Origin: CBDFGN01 sp965247065
GTDB lineage: Bacteria; Bacteroidota; Bacteroidia; Cytophagales; Cyclobacteriaceae
Length of the DNA: 64,000 nt
Assembly: GCA_965247065.1 (NCBI GenBank)
Contig: CBDFGN010000006.1
Span: 4,030,001-4,094,000, forward strand
Direction: 5' to 3'
Part shown: in pieces, positions 8,066 through 17,829 of the stretch
Layout of the letters: each line of letters starts with the position of its first letter
How positions within the stretch are numbered: the stretch's first letter is position 1
Program-made: the position numbers and the translations under genes
Notes under the pieces: generated by a model
Database searches by the model: none
What the model was told of the DNA's origin: nothing
Seen by the model: the letters and a program-made list of their open reading frames with translations, nothing else

Positions 8066-9533
8066 ACTTACGACCCGGAAAGGGAGGGATGAAATCCGGA
8101 TCGAGCTTAAGCAAATTGTCAAAAATCATATTTAGGCAGCGATCGACAGTGTCGAGGTGGGTTCGAAAGCTCAATATGGCAAACCGGATATAAATATTGC
8201 CATTTAATCGGGTGGATGATAAAAACACCCGGCCATCGGCATGAAGAGCTTGAATTAGGGTTTGGTTGAATTTGTTTGCATCCTGATGTTGAGGTAGGTA
8301 TCGAAAATACCCAACCGAGAGCTCTGGGTAGGGGCCAAGTTCAAACCCTGGAACATCCTTGAGTCGCTCATAGAAATATCGACATAGCAGGATTTTCTCT
8401 ACCAAAGCTGCCCGAAAAGGTCGGAGACCAAAGATCTTTAAGGGCAGCCACATTCTTAAGCCACGAAAATGTTTGGTCAATTCGGGCGAGACATCTGCCG
8501 GAGAAATGTCCTCAGGATCCTCCTGAGCATCCTGAAGATAGCTCGCTTCGTAGTGGTAAGATGCTCTGAGCTTGGCAAGATCCTTTACCAGAACCAATCC
8601 GGTACCGTATGGCAAAAACAGTCCTTTGTGCGGATCCAAGACCACTGAATCACTAAGTTCAATGCCCTTAAATATAGGTTTGAATTCTTGGCTGAGCATG
8701 AAAAAGCCTCCGTATGCCGCGTCGATATGATACCAAAGATCGTGCGTGTTGGCTATGACGCCAATATCCTGCAGTGGATCGACAGCGCCAACATCTGTAG
8801 TCCCGGCCGATGCGACTACCATAAATGGGATCAGCCCTGAATCTCGGTCCTCTGTGATCATTCTTTCAAGTGATGAACTTATCATGCGGTGGCGATCATC
8901 CAAATCTACAGCTCGGATTTTAGCATCCGCTAGTCCAGCTATGCGAATCGCCTTATGCACACAATGATGGGTCTGTTGAGAAAGATAGAATACCGCCTTG
9001 TGATAATCTCTGGAATCTATAAGCCTTTGATCCCGAGCCGTCGTTATGCCTACCAGATTAGCAATGGACCCTCCAGACGTTAGATTGCCTCCGAAGTTCG
9101 GTGGGTAATCCAGCAGGTCAGCGACCCAGCGAAGCAACAAATTCTCCATTCTAACCGCCCCAGGATTTGCAAAGAATATGCCGGAATAGCGATTGGTGAT
9201 CGCCGCTAGATAATCTCCCAAAGAGGATGGAAACAATCCTCCTCCCGGTATATAACCCAAATGGCCGCCCGATGCCGGATTGATGCCATTTGAATCAAGC
9301 TGAGCTCGGATAATTTCAATCGCACTACTCATCGAGCCCGGACCTTCTTCAAATGGAAAGCTGTAGAGTTCGTCACCTTCGGGTCCTTGGGCATTATAGG
9401 CTTTTCCAGAGTCCAGTTCAGCCAGGAATTGCTCGGAATAATCAACCACGGAGTTACGCAGGGCCCGTCGCTCCTTTGCTCCTGGCTCCAATTGCCGGGA
9501 AAGGGTCTCCAGTTGTTTGATTTTTTCAATCAT
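8064..9533 (-). CDS. Pyridoxal-phosphate-dependent group II decarboxylase
   Basis: About 489 residues, the normal length for the group II family (aromatic-L-amino-acid, glutamate, diaminobutyrate decarboxylases). The PLP lysine lies in LDPHKGLFLPYG; LTSGGSIANLVGI, HCVHKAIRIAG, VASAGTTDVGAVDP and YHIDAAYGG are the other cofactor and structural motifs. The ATG at 9533 is preferred; a TTG 12 nt upstream is possible. The family decarboxylates an amino acid to an amine plus CO2 in the cytoplasm. The exact substrate cannot be told. No linked transporter is visible. Confidence 0.85.
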   Translation of the reverse strand: MIEKIKQLETLSRQLEPGAKERRALRNSVVDYSEQFLAELDSGKAYNAQGPEGDELYSFPFEEGPGSMSSAIEIIRAQLDSNGINPASGGHLGYIPGGGLFPSSLGDYLAAITNRYSGIFFANPGAVRMENLLLRWVADLLDYPPNFGGNLTSGGSIANLVGITTARDQRLIDSRDYHKAVFYLSQQTHHCVHKAIRIAGLADAKIRAVDLDDRHRMISSSLERMITEDRDSGLIPFMVVASAGTTDVGAVDPLQDIGVIANTHDLWYHIDAAYGGFFMLSQEFKPIFKGIELSDSVVLDPHKGLFLPYGTGLVLVKDLAKLRASYHYEASYLQDAQEDPEDISPADVSPELTKHFRGLRMWLPLKIFGLRPFRAALVEKILLCRYFYERLKDVPGFELGPYPELSVGYFRYLPQHQDANKFNQTLIQALHADGRVFLSSTRLNGNIYIRFAILSFRTHLDTVDRCLNMIFDNLLKLDPDFIPPFPGRK

Positions 9534-9545
9534 GCAAAAGCCCAA

Positions 9546-10089
9546 TTTAAGGTTCTTGGGCGAGAATCAGCTTGCGGTGGCCAACCAATTTGACGGCTCA
9601 GTTGATGTGCCTGTGCTGACGTTTCACATTCTGCCTGGCTAAGTGCCAGAGACAACAATAAAGCAAAGCATAACAACCTGCCCTCTTGTTGTGGTGATCT
9701 TCAATCCAATGCTTGAAGGCCTGTCGCGCGCTTGATGGAGGGTCCGCGAACGTCATTAAGAGCCAAAAACTTAACGATTGCCTCAATTCTCTCCAATCAA
9801 GGTCCAAAAGGAGAATCGAAAAAGGAAATTTGACGTAAAGGGTCGGTGAGTTACTGACCGCATTTGTCCGGAGAAAGAAAAAACGATCGAAAACTGTCCC
9901 AAAACCGGCCTTTCGCCAAGTTGAGAGGCAACCATCACCAAGTCTGACTGACCCTAGGTAAAAAGTTCTTCTGTACCCGGCTTTACAGATCAAGATTCAT
10001 CCAGTGGAGTAGAAAAGAAACGATCAAAGCGGCGCATGATGGTCATAAATTTGCTAAAATTGATAACTTGAAACCAAAGCTCAATAACA
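9546..10089. other. Intergenic stretch without a convincing gene
   Basis: The stretch between the divergent decarboxylase and phosphatase genes holds a minus-strand open frame (9598-9993) whose composition (many cysteines, tryptophans and histidines, no signal or motif) does not look like a real protein. A TAAATTTG octamer at 10046-10053 matches the TAnnTTTG -7 consensus and could serve the phosphatase gene starting at 10090. Nothing else was recognised. Confidence 0.3.
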
Positions 10090-11601
10090 TTGAAATCAAA
10101 TCTTCTCTCCACGGTATACATTGTAATTCTTGTTGCTTGCTATGCTGAGAAAGAAGACCAAACCTATTTAGGCCAGGGAATGATGGCCGGGGAAGTGACC
10201 ACCTCTTCGGTAATACTCCAAGCCAGATTGACAACATCGGATGCATTGATCGATGGCGATCTTCCTGGAAAAAGGGGAGTGGGAAAATTCGAAGTCTCGA
10301 CAGATAGGAATTTCACAGATGCAATTAATTCTTCGAGCTTGATTGCTTCGAAGGAAAATGATTTTATGGTTAAAACCATGATCAGGGGGCTTCAGTCAGG
10401 CACCAGCTATTTCTACCGTTTGCAATACGGTACCTCGGGGGATTCATTTACCGCAAGTGACGCTGGAACCTTCAAAACGCTGGTTGGTGAAGATGGAGTC
10501 GAAAGGATTTCTTTTGCCGCGGTCACTGGCATGAATTATTATGCATTTTATTATGGCGATCATGGTCAAACTGAGCCCTATGCCGGCCCGGACAAGGATC
10601 AGGGTTATCCCGCGCTTGAAACCATTCTGGATTTGGCGCCCGACTATTTCATAGGTACTGGTGATAATGTGTACTTTGATGAGCCAAACCGTTCGGAGTT
10701 TGAACGGAAACAAAACGAAGGCAAGAACCCACATCCTGGTGGATTTGACGGAGAAGCGGTGATAGACGAAACGGGGATGCGAAAAAAATATCATCAGCAG
10801 TTCATCCAGCAGCGGTTTCGGGAGTTGTTCAAAAAAGTGCCTACATACTGGGAAAAGGACGATCATGACTATCGATTCAATGACTCGGATCCCTACCGGG
10901 ATTTCCCTATCACCCACGAGATTGGAGCGAAGAACTGGCGGGAGCAGTTGCCCGTGGTAGATCCGGACGAGGGAGATGCCAAGCCATACCGGACCCACAG
11001 AATGAACGAGGACCTTCAGATCTGGCTGGTTGAGGGCAGAGAATACCGCAGTCATAATAAAATGGAAGATGGTCCCGAAAAGACCATATGGGGAAAAGAA
11101 CAACTTGCATGGCTGAAGACTACACTTTCTGAAAGTGATGCGACCTTCAAAATCCTGATCTCCGCAACCCCCATGGTTGGCCCGGACGACAGCTACAAAA
11201 CCGACAACCATACCAATTTAAACGGCTTCAGGTATGAAGGCGAAGCATTTTTCAACTGGTTGAATGAAAGCGGGTTTTCCACCGATAATTTCTTCATCGT
11301 TTGCGGGGACAGGCATTGGCAATATCACGCGCTTCATCCCTCAGGATTTGAGGAATTTTCGTGCGGAGCGTTAGTCGATGCGAATTCCCGGGCGGGAAGA
11401 GTTGCAGGAGATCCCGATTCTACCGATCCGGAGGCGAAGATCAAGCAATTCTACGTTCAAGGGACGCCGGAGTCGGCGTCAGGAGGATTTCTGCTAGTTG
11501 CAGTGGAGCGTGATAAGGGTACTCCTCAGGCCACTTTTAGTTTCTATGATGAGAAGGGGAAGTTGAACTACCAAGTGGTAAAGCAGGGAGTTAGCAATTG
11601 A
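10090..11601 (+). CDS. PhoD-type alkaline phosphatase/metallophosphatase
   Basis: The 503-residue exported protein begins with a lipoprotein-like signal (VYIVILVAC) and an N-terminal Fn3-like domain typical of PhoD (TTSSVILQARL to TFKTL). The metallophosphatase core follows: IGTGDNVYFDE, WEKDDHDYRFND and the histidine pair in CGDRHWQYH. PhoD-family enzymes hydrolyse phosphate mono- or diesters in the periplasm. The start is TTG, directly after a likely -7 element. Convergent with the Gfo/Idh/MocA gene. A second, diverged PhoD-like gene lies at 54212-56047. Confidence 0.8.
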   Translation: MKSNLLSTVYIVILVACYAEKEDQTYLGQGMMAGEVTTSSVILQARLTTSDALIDGDLPGKRGVGKFEVSTDRNFTDAINSSSLIASKENDFMVKTMIRGLQSGTSYFYRLQYGTSGDSFTASDAGTFKTLVGEDGVERISFAAVTGMNYYAFYYGDHGQTEPYAGPDKDQGYPALETILDLAPDYFIGTGDNVYFDEPNRSEFERKQNEGKNPHPGGFDGEAVIDETGMRKKYHQQFIQQRFRELFKKVPTYWEKDDHDYRFNDSDPYRDFPITHEIGAKNWREQLPVVDPDEGDAKPYRTHRMNEDLQIWLVEGREYRSHNKMEDGPEKTIWGKEQLAWLKTTLSESDATFKILISATPMVGPDDSYKTDNHTNLNGFRYEGEAFFNWLNESGFSTDNFFIVCGDRHWQYHALHPSGFEEFSCGALVDANSRAGRVAGDPDSTDPEAKIKQFYVQGTPESASGGFLLVAVERDKGTPQATFSFYDEKGKLNYQVVKQGVSN

Positions 11602-11634
11602 ATATCCAATTTCCAGGGTTCACACGATGTGGGT

Positions 11635-11698
11635 ATTGAGAATTGAATATTGAAAATCGAAGTCTACTCAGACGACTCCAATCACCAATCACCCAATG
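11635..11698. repeat. Heptanucleotide tandem repeats, two unit types
   Basis: Between two convergent genes, four 7-bp units ATTGAGA, ATTGAAT, ATTGAAA, ATCGAAG run from 11635 to 11662. Units CCAATCA, CCAATCA, CCCAATG follow from 11678 to 11698. The period is exactly 7 in both. Function unknown. Confidence 0.65.
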
Positions 11699-11725
11699 CG
11701 AACAGCCAACCACTAATAGCAAAAC

Positions 11726-12874
11726 TCACGACTCATTACTTCTGCCACAGGATACCCAAGTACCCAACTTGGAACTCTCCACCGCCGCTTCGACCAGCTT
11801 GACGACTTTGGCGCCGTCTTCGACCTTCGGATACTCCCGATCAGAGTTGAAAACGATCGCCTTGGCCACATCGCGATACAGGTTGGCGAAAGCCTCCTGA
11901 AAGCCTTCAGGATGACCGTAAGCCACATAGCTTGCTTCCTCTACCTGCTTTGACAGGAGTCCGTCTGACCTTCGAGTGGGAATCTGCTTAAAGTCGTTCA
12001 ATCTTCGGACCAGCAACTCGTTTGGTGTCTCCTGGTGCCACTCCAGGCCTCCCTTTTCACCAAAGATCTTAAAACTCAGGCCATGCTCTGCCCCGGATGC
12101 AGCCTTGGTCGCCCAAACCGATCCATGCGCCCCATTCTCATACCTTAGTAAACAGCATGAATAATCGTCCACTTCATTGCCGGGAACAATTCGGCCGATG
12201 TCGGCCATTATTTCACTCACATCCGCACCTGTGACATAGCTTCCCATATGAAGGGCGTGACTGCCTATGTCCGATAGTGTCAGCGACGGGCCGCTTTGCT
12301 CCGAATCGAATCTCCATTTGCTGCGATCGTCTTTTACTTCAGCCAGGTTGCCCTGGATATACTCCAAATGAACCTGCTTTATTTCACCGATCTCACCTTT
12401 CTTCACCATGGCTCGGGCATGGCGTACCATGGGGTAGGCGCTATAATTGAATGTCACACAGAAAATAAGCCTGGTCTCTTCAACTTGTTTGACCAGACTT
12501 TGGGCTTCATCCGACCATGTGCACAGCGGCTTTTCACAAATGACATGGACCCCCGCGCCTAGAAACGATGATGCAATTTCGTAATGGGTACTGTTCGGCG
12601 TTAGAATCGCTACCACCTCAATTTTGTCATTGCGACCCGATTCTGATTGCAGCATATCCTGCCAGTTACCATAAGCCCTATCCGGCACTATTCCGATCTC
12701 TGTCCCATACAGTGCGGATTTTTCTGGGTCCGAAGATAAAACAGTAGCCATCAGATCATAATAATCACTGATCCTAGCCGATGTTCTATGAACTGGTCCA
12801 GCAAAGGAATTGGGACCTCCCCCGATCATGCCTAATCGAAGTCTGCGGCCAAGTTTGTTTAGTATCGAGTTCAT
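11726..12874 (-). CDS. Gfo/Idh/MocA family NAD(P)-dependent oxidoreductase
   Basis: About 382 residues. The N-terminal Rossmann fold shows LRLGMIGGGPNS, and VVAILTPNSTHYEIASSFLGAG leads to the family's diagnostic E-K-P (VICEKPL). The C-terminal substrate domain has LSDIGSHALHMGSYV, in which the D-x-x-x-H arrangement supplies catalytic residues. These enzymes oxidise or reduce sugars and cyclitols, including inositol. The substrate is not deducible; since inositol genes lie about 10 kb away it could be related, but they are not in one operon. The ATG at 12874 is preferred over a TTG 9 nt upstream. Confidence 0.8.
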   Translation of the reverse strand: MNSILNKLGRRLRLGMIGGGPNSFAGPVHRTSARISDYYDLMATVLSSDPEKSALYGTEIGIVPDRAYGNWQDMLQSESGRNDKIEVVAILTPNSTHYEIASSFLGAGVHVICEKPLCTWSDEAQSLVKQVEETRLIFCVTFNYSAYPMVRHARAMVKKGEIGEIKQVHLEYIQGNLAEVKDDRSKWRFDSEQSGPSLTLSDIGSHALHMGSYVTGADVSEIMADIGRIVPGNEVDDYSCCLLRYENGAHGSVWATKAASGAEHGLSFKIFGEKGGLEWHQETPNELLVRRLNDFKQIPTRRSDGLLSKQVEEASYVAYGHPEGFQEAFANLYRDVAKAIVFNSDREYPKVEDGAKVVKLVEAAVESSKLGTWVSCGRSNES

Positions 12875-13070
12875 CACGGGCAACTTTGCTACCTCAAACC
12901 CCTATTTATTGTCCTCGGCAGAAAAGAATATCCAAGGAAATCAAAATTCACTCGGAGGTACATCAGATATAACTTCAGGTCAAAATACGCTGCCGTGTGT
13001 CTTCCGCAGTTCTGCAATCTCAAAATCCTAAATTCAAATCTCGATTTCAATCCGGTCATGATTGTCACCG

Positions 13071-13133
13071 TCCACCGTCTACCGTCCACAGTCTACCGTC
13101 TACCATCTACCGTCTACCGTCTACCGTCTACCG
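13071..13133. repeat. Nine-copy heptanucleotide tandem repeat (unit TCTACCG)
   Basis: Nine consecutive 7-bp units, six of them exactly TCTACCG and three with one or two substitutions. On the minus strand the array (CGGTAGA)n starts at the very base after the TGA stop (13134-13136) of the cyclase gene. A shorter array of the same unit follows the SDR stop at 21117. Confidence 0.85.
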
Positions 13134-16100
13134 TCAATTCACAAAATACATATCAATCTCCCCTTTACCTTTGGCATTGATCTTTCCCCGGTATTCACAG
13201 GGGTAAACGTCTTTGATCAAATCATAGGTGTATGCTGAAACATTGATCCTGCCTTCTTCGCCAGATGATTCTATGCGACTGGCAATGTTAACCGTATCAC
13301 CGAATACGTCGTAGACAAATTTGCTTTTGCCAACCACCCCGGCGGTAACCGGGCCGGAATGAATCCCGATCCTGGCGTTCCATTTAACCCCGGTTCCTTC
13401 GTTTCTTTTATTCAAGAATTGGTTCATACTTTTGGCGGCCCGCACACATTTGATAGCATGCCCAGGATCTTCCTTGGGAACTCCGCTTGCCGCAAGGTAA
13501 CCATCACCCAGGGTCTTTATCTTCTCCAAACCCTCTGTTTGAACGATATCATCGAAATGTTGAAAAATCTCATTGAGCTCGTGTACCAGACCCTTGGCTG
13601 GCATGGTGGCCACGATGTTAGTGAAGCCCTTGAAATCGATGAAGAGGACACTGACTTCTTCGAAGCGCACTGGCTGGGTTTGGCCGGTTTCCATGAGCTC
13701 CTTGGCGATCTCTGAGGGCAAAATATTCAGCATCAATTCTTCAGAGCGCTCTTTTTCTTTAGAGATCAATCTCTTTTGGGCTTCCAGTTGTGCCGTTCTC
13801 TCGGTAACGGTTTGCTCCAGTTCCCTTTGACGTCTTTCGAACGCAACAGTTCGCCAGCGTATGTAGCCTGCTATTAGGAACAATCCCATTAAGGCATAGG
13901 ACGTTTTAGCCCACCAGGTTAGCCACCAGGGTGGAAGTATGGCAAATGAATAAGCAGCGGTGTTGCTCCATTTGCCGTTGCCACCTACCGCTCTTACCTT
14001 GAAGGTGTAGTCACCAGGGCGAAGATCTGTGTAAGTTACTTTCGTGTCAAGGACCGGTGGTGACCAGAACGTATCTTTACCTTCCAGCAGGTGGCTGTAT
14101 TGCAGCTTGTGGGGAGCTGTTCCATGAAGGCCACTCCAGCTGAGGGTTAACTGGTTCACATTATGTGGTAATTCGGCATTTAATGGAAGATTGGTGAAAG
14201 CTCGCACTGAATCGAAGGCAACCTCAGCTAACGACAGCTCCTGCTCGCCTACCAGCAGAGGCTCTCCCATGTTTGCTGATGCCTGCACCCTCCGCCAGTC
14301 CACGAAATCATAAAAGACCTGTAGATCGCGGAGAAGAAGGCTGGGCCGGGTAGCGTCAGATTTCTCGATGCTGAGGTCCAGTATATCAACCCCAGCCGGT
14401 CCTCCTAACCACAGTCTTTGACGTCTGTCCATAAGCATTGTTCGGACTGTGAGCCCCCCCAAACCATCGGGATTGAGATATGTTTGAAGTCCGATAGCGT
14501 CGTCCAGTTTCCTGAGCCGGTTAAGACCTTTTACGGTTCCCACCCAAATATCACCCCACTTGTCCTCGAGGAGGCTCCAGATATTGCTATGACTCAAGCC
14601 ATGTTCTTTCGTGTAATGAGTAAATCCCTCTCCATCCCAGACGCTCAAACCTCTGTTGGGAGAGCCGATCCAAATCTTCCCATCTCTGTCTTCCAGCAAA
14701 CACGCTACGAAGTTATCACCCAGGCCCTCGGTTTCAGTGAAACGGGTAAAGCCACTGCCATCCCACACGCTAAGCCCACCTCCCCAGGTACCCATCCAGA
14801 TGCTTCCCTGTCGGTCCTCCAGGATAGTGTGGACCTCATTGTTGCTTAGACCATGCTCCATCGTGTAATTGGTGAAACCACTGCCATCCCATATGCTAAC
14901 CCCTCCTTCAGTTCCGATCCATACTTTCCCCTGCCGATCTTCCAAAAGATCCCAGACGAAGTCGTTAATCAACCCGTCGGCACTGGTATAATGGATGAAT
15001 CCTTCTTCATCCCAAACTCTCAGCCCGTCGCCCATTTTTCCTATCCAGATTTTTCCCTGTCGGTCGGCCAGTAGGCCGCCCACCCTATGGAACTCAGCGA
15101 TATTATGTTGAGTAAATCCCGCTCCATCCCAGACGCTTAAACCGGGTCCGGGTGTTCCAATCCAAACCCTGCCACTCTGATCTTCCAGAAGGCTCCAAAC
15201 ACCGTTGTGGCTCAGTCCCTCTGTCTGGGTAAAACGCGTGAATTCGGCCCTGTCCCAGAGACTTACGCCCTCGGCCGTTCCTATCCATATCCTTCCCTCC
15301 CGGTCCTCCAACAGACTAAAGATGCGATTGTCACTCAGACCTTCTTCGGTTGAATACTGGGTAAGTCCTTTCCCATCCCATACATTTAGGCCTCCTTCAA
15401 AAGTGCCGATCCAGATCCTTCCGTCCCGGTCTTCCAGTAAGGCCATGATCCTGTCGCCTGTCAAGCCCTCTGCAGTTGTATAGTGGGCAAATCCTTCTCC
15501 ATCCCAGACGCTTAAACTGGGTCCGGGTGTTCCGATCCAGATCTTTCCTTCCCGGTCCTCCAAAAGACTCTGAACATTGTGGTTCAAGCCATTAGCAGTT
15601 GTGTAATGGGTGAATCCCTGTCCATTCCACACGCACAGCCCCCCTTCAGTTCCGATCCAGATCTTTCCCTCGCGGTCCTCCAGTAAGGCCCAGATCCTGT
15701 CGCCTGTCAAGCCTTCTGCAGTTGTATACTGGGTAAATCCATTTCCATCCCAAACGCTGAGTCCTCCCCCCTCAGTTGCGATCCAGATGTTTCCTTCCCG
15801 ATCCTCCAAAAGACTCCGAACATTGTGGCTCAAGCCATCGGCAGTTGTATAATGGGTAAATACGGTCCCATCCCATACGCTCAGTCCGCCTCCCATGGTC
15901 CCGATCCAGATCCTTCCTTCCCGATCTTCCAATAAACTCCGTACGTCGTTTTGACTTAACCCGTCGGCAACTGAAAAATGGGCAAATCCGGCCCCGTCCC
16001 AAACGCTGAGCGCTCCTCCATGTGTACCGATCCAGATCCTTCCATCCCGGGCCTCCAACAAGGCCTGAATCGAACCTGAATTCAGCCCTTGTTCCATGTC

Positions 16101-16235
16101 CAGGTAGGAGAAGTGGTAGCGCGCGTTTATCCGATGCGCTGCCTGCGCCGGGTTCCACTTGGGCCAGGAGGTAGGTACCCTTTTGCCCTGAGAAAGAACG
16201 TATTTGGGCTTCGCCACCGAATCCGTATTGATCAC
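13134..16235 (-). pseudogene. Propeller-sensor/adenylate cyclase, main 3' part of an IS-interrupted gene
   Basis: An open 1033-codon frame carries 14 beta-propeller repeats (motif IWIGT, residues about 45-590, enough for two seven-bladed propellers), a Y_Y_Y domain (about 690-750), one transmembrane helix (YALMGLFLIAGYI), a coiled coil and a class III cyclase domain. The cyclase has both metal aspartates (VLFIDFKG, TLGDGYLA), the adenine-selecting lysine in EKIKT, and FGDTVNIASRIE. It should bind an extracytoplasmic ligand and make cAMP inside. The GTG at 16235 is not a true start: the signal peptide lies beyond the IS110 element at 17542-17829, so the truncated product would not be exported. 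Confidence 0.8.
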
Positions 16236-16284
16236 CTTGCCCTTCCTTTAGATTTACAAGATATAATTATTTCAATATTATTGC

Positions 16285-16510
16285 TATTACCCCTATGAGG
16301 GGGTCTGGGGGAGACTCATAACTTGTGGACAAGGTGGATAACTTTAAAAAGTCAACACCGACAGAGGCGAATTATCTGCCTGCCAGGGTAAGACCCATCG
16401 TGCGATTCAATCCTCTGTCGGTTACTTAAACAAGCATCATTTAGAAATTAGGAATATCCAGCGAAGGATAAGATCCATTATCAAGGGTTTGATCGTGTTT
16501 AAGTGTGTTG
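16285..16510 (+). ncRNA. Putative bridge RNA of the IS110 element
   Basis: The non-coding left end contains, in order, a 5' hairpin (ACCCC 16289-16293 / GGGGT 16300-16304), a perfect 11-bp stem (16357-16367 ACCGACAGAGG with 16412-16422 CCTCTGTCGGT) closing a 44-nt loop, and a third region around 16425-16500 that could form the donor loop. This order matches the known IS110/IS621 bridge RNA (5' stem-loop, target loop, donor loop). Loop bases 16399-16407 (CGTGCGATT) are complementary to host DNA at 17554-17562 just right of the element. RNA ends are guesses. Confidence 0.55.
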
Positions 16511-16537
16511 ACCTGTTTTTTAATCAATAATAAAGTT

Positions 16538-17545
16538 ATGAAGTATAAAGTATTTATTGGCGTAGATGTGTCTAAAGAGGTTCTGGATTTTGTAGTGATT
16601 GCTGAAGGCAAAAAGTTGTTCCACTTGCTGGTAAGTAACGATAAAAAAGGGATCAATCTGTTTTACAAAAGATTACTAAAAGAAGTAGAGACCGATCAGA
16701 TCCACTGGTTATTATGTCTTGAGCATACGGGTATCTACTGTAACCCTTTATTGGAATTTGTGGTTGAAAAGAACATGGCAGTTTGGTTAGAAAACGCAGC
16801 AGTAATCAAAGCACACCATGCGTTGGAACGAGGTAAAAATGATGCTTTAGATGCCTTAAGAATTTCTGAGTATGCTTATGCTAAAAGGGATAAAGTAAGG
16901 CTGTGGGAAGCTCCCAGAGAGGTTGTCAATCAATTGAAATCTATGATCCGTCTCAGGAAAAGACTACTTACTTCCAAAAAGAGGCTACTTGATCCTCTAC
17001 AGGAAGACAAGCAGTTTGGTAATAAACAATGGGCAAAGGAACATGATAAACTACTTCGACCTGTTATAGCCAAAATAGAAAAACAACTCAAAGAAGTGGA
17101 ACAGAAAATCCAGCAGCTCATTGATGGGGACCATCATCTTAAACAACTTTATCAACTGATTACATCGGTAAGCGGAGTAGGGCAGATTGTAGCTATCAAT
17201 ACCCTGGTAGTCACTAACGAGTTTAAACAGATCACTGACCCAAAAAAGATGGCCTGTCATTGCGGAGTAGCCCCTTTCCAATACGATTCAGGGAAAACGA
17301 TTCGCAGCAGGGCCAGAGTGTCACACAGGGCAGACAAGTCGATGAAAGTACTACTACACTTGGCGGCTATGTCAGCCATCTCTGGTAAAGGAGAATTAAG
17401 AGATTATTACCTAAGAAAAGTAGAGGAAGGCAAGAATAAAATGGCTGTACTTAATGCTGTAAGAAACAAAATCATCCACCGAGTATTTGCTTGTGTAAGA
17501 GAAAATAGGAAATATGAAAAAATTTATAAGCATGCCCTTGTTTAA
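16538..17545 (+). CDS. IS110-family transposase (DEDD recombinase)
   Basis: The 335-residue protein starts MKYKVFIGVDVSKEVLDF, with the first catalytic aspartate in the RuvC-like domain (VFIGVDVSKE). CLEHTGIY and GKNDALDALRISEYA supply the following acidic positions. A coiled-coil linker (about residues 170-220) leads to the IS116/IS110/IS902 C-terminal domain: VSGVGQIVAI, ACHCGVAPFQYDSGK and the serine-containing stretch around KVLLHLAAMSA. Length is normal. Known members recombine DNA under guidance of a bridge RNA encoded upstream. It looks intact. Confidence 0.9.
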   Translation: MKYKVFIGVDVSKEVLDFVVIAEGKKLFHLLVSNDKKGINLFYKRLLKEVETDQIHWLLCLEHTGIYCNPLLEFVVEKNMAVWLENAAVIKAHHALERGKNDALDALRISEYAYAKRDKVRLWEAPREVVNQLKSMIRLRKRLLTSKKRLLDPLQEDKQFGNKQWAKEHDKLLRPVIAKIEKQLKEVEQKIQQLIDGDHHLKQLYQLITSVSGVGQIVAINTLVVTNEFKQITDPKKMACHCGVAPFQYDSGKTIRSRARVSHRADKSMKVLLHLAAMSAISGKGELRDYYLRKVEEGKNKMAVLNAVRNKIIHRVFACVRENRKYEKIYKHALV

Positions 17546-17829
17546 TCCTTAGAAATCGCACGGACGTATTTTGGCGCGCCAGCCAAATGATAGTTCGACT
17601 TCAATGGAACATATTTCGGCGGGCCGGCTTTCATATATCTTCCGTTTGCAGGAACGTAGGTGGGCGGTGCCACCGAGTCCATGTTGATTATCATGCCAGT
17701 TGCCGGAACATACTTTCCAGGCTTGAGGACATGAGGATTGTAATTGGGCTCGGGAATATTTTGATCTACCGGGGAACAGCGGACAGCAAATATTGCGAGA
17801 GGAATAAGCAACAGGATGGGCTTGGACAC
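17542..17829 (-). pseudogene. 5' end of the IS110-interrupted propeller/cyclase gene
   Basis: This 95-codon frame starts with a lipoprotein-type signal (LLLIPLAIFAVRC, cysteine near residue 18) and then short repeats of the type PKYVP-x(8-10) including INMDSVAPPTYVP. The separated 3' part begins with INTDSVAKPKYV, clearly the next unit of the same repeat. The frame stops three codons after meeting the IS end. Joined across the excised element, the intact protein would be about 1,130 residues, exported and membrane-anchored. Confidence 0.8.

Larger units (their letters stand above)
16245..17550 (+). mobile_element. IS110-family insertion sequence inside the cyclase gene
   Basis: The element holds one DEDD-type transposase and a roughly 290-nt non-coding left end; the right end is only a few bases past the transposase stop. 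That is the IS110-group layout. CCTT occurs next to the right end (17547-17550) and three times near the left end (16235, 16241, 16245). Excising between the 16241 and 17547 copies (1306 bp) or the 16235 and 17547 copies (1312 bp) rejoins the cyclase gene in frame; the third does not. The exact boundary is therefore uncertain by about 6 bp. No terminal inverted repeats are evident, as expected for this family. Confidence 0.8.

Noticed and set aside
9598..9993. Minus-strand 131-codon frame between the decarboxylase and phosphatase genes
   Set aside because: No motif, signal or family pattern; rich in Cys, Trp and His; probably chance.
13071..13133. CRISPR-like array
   Set aside because: Units are 7 bp with no spacers; it is a simple tandem repeat.
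13359..15852. Plus-strand frames of 60-140 codons across the cyclase gene
   Set aside because: They are antisense shadows of the repetitive propeller-coding sequence.
16241..16248. Third CCTT copy (16245-16248) as the left IS110 boundary
   Set aside because: Excision there removes 1302 bp and does not restore the cyclase reading frame, unlike the copies at 16235 and 16241.
16441..16448. TTAGAAAT shared between the IS110 left end and the right flank (17549-17556) as a guide pairing
   Set aside because: AT-rich 8-mer that can arise by chance; the alternative boundary it implies gives a poorer repeat length in the restored protein.
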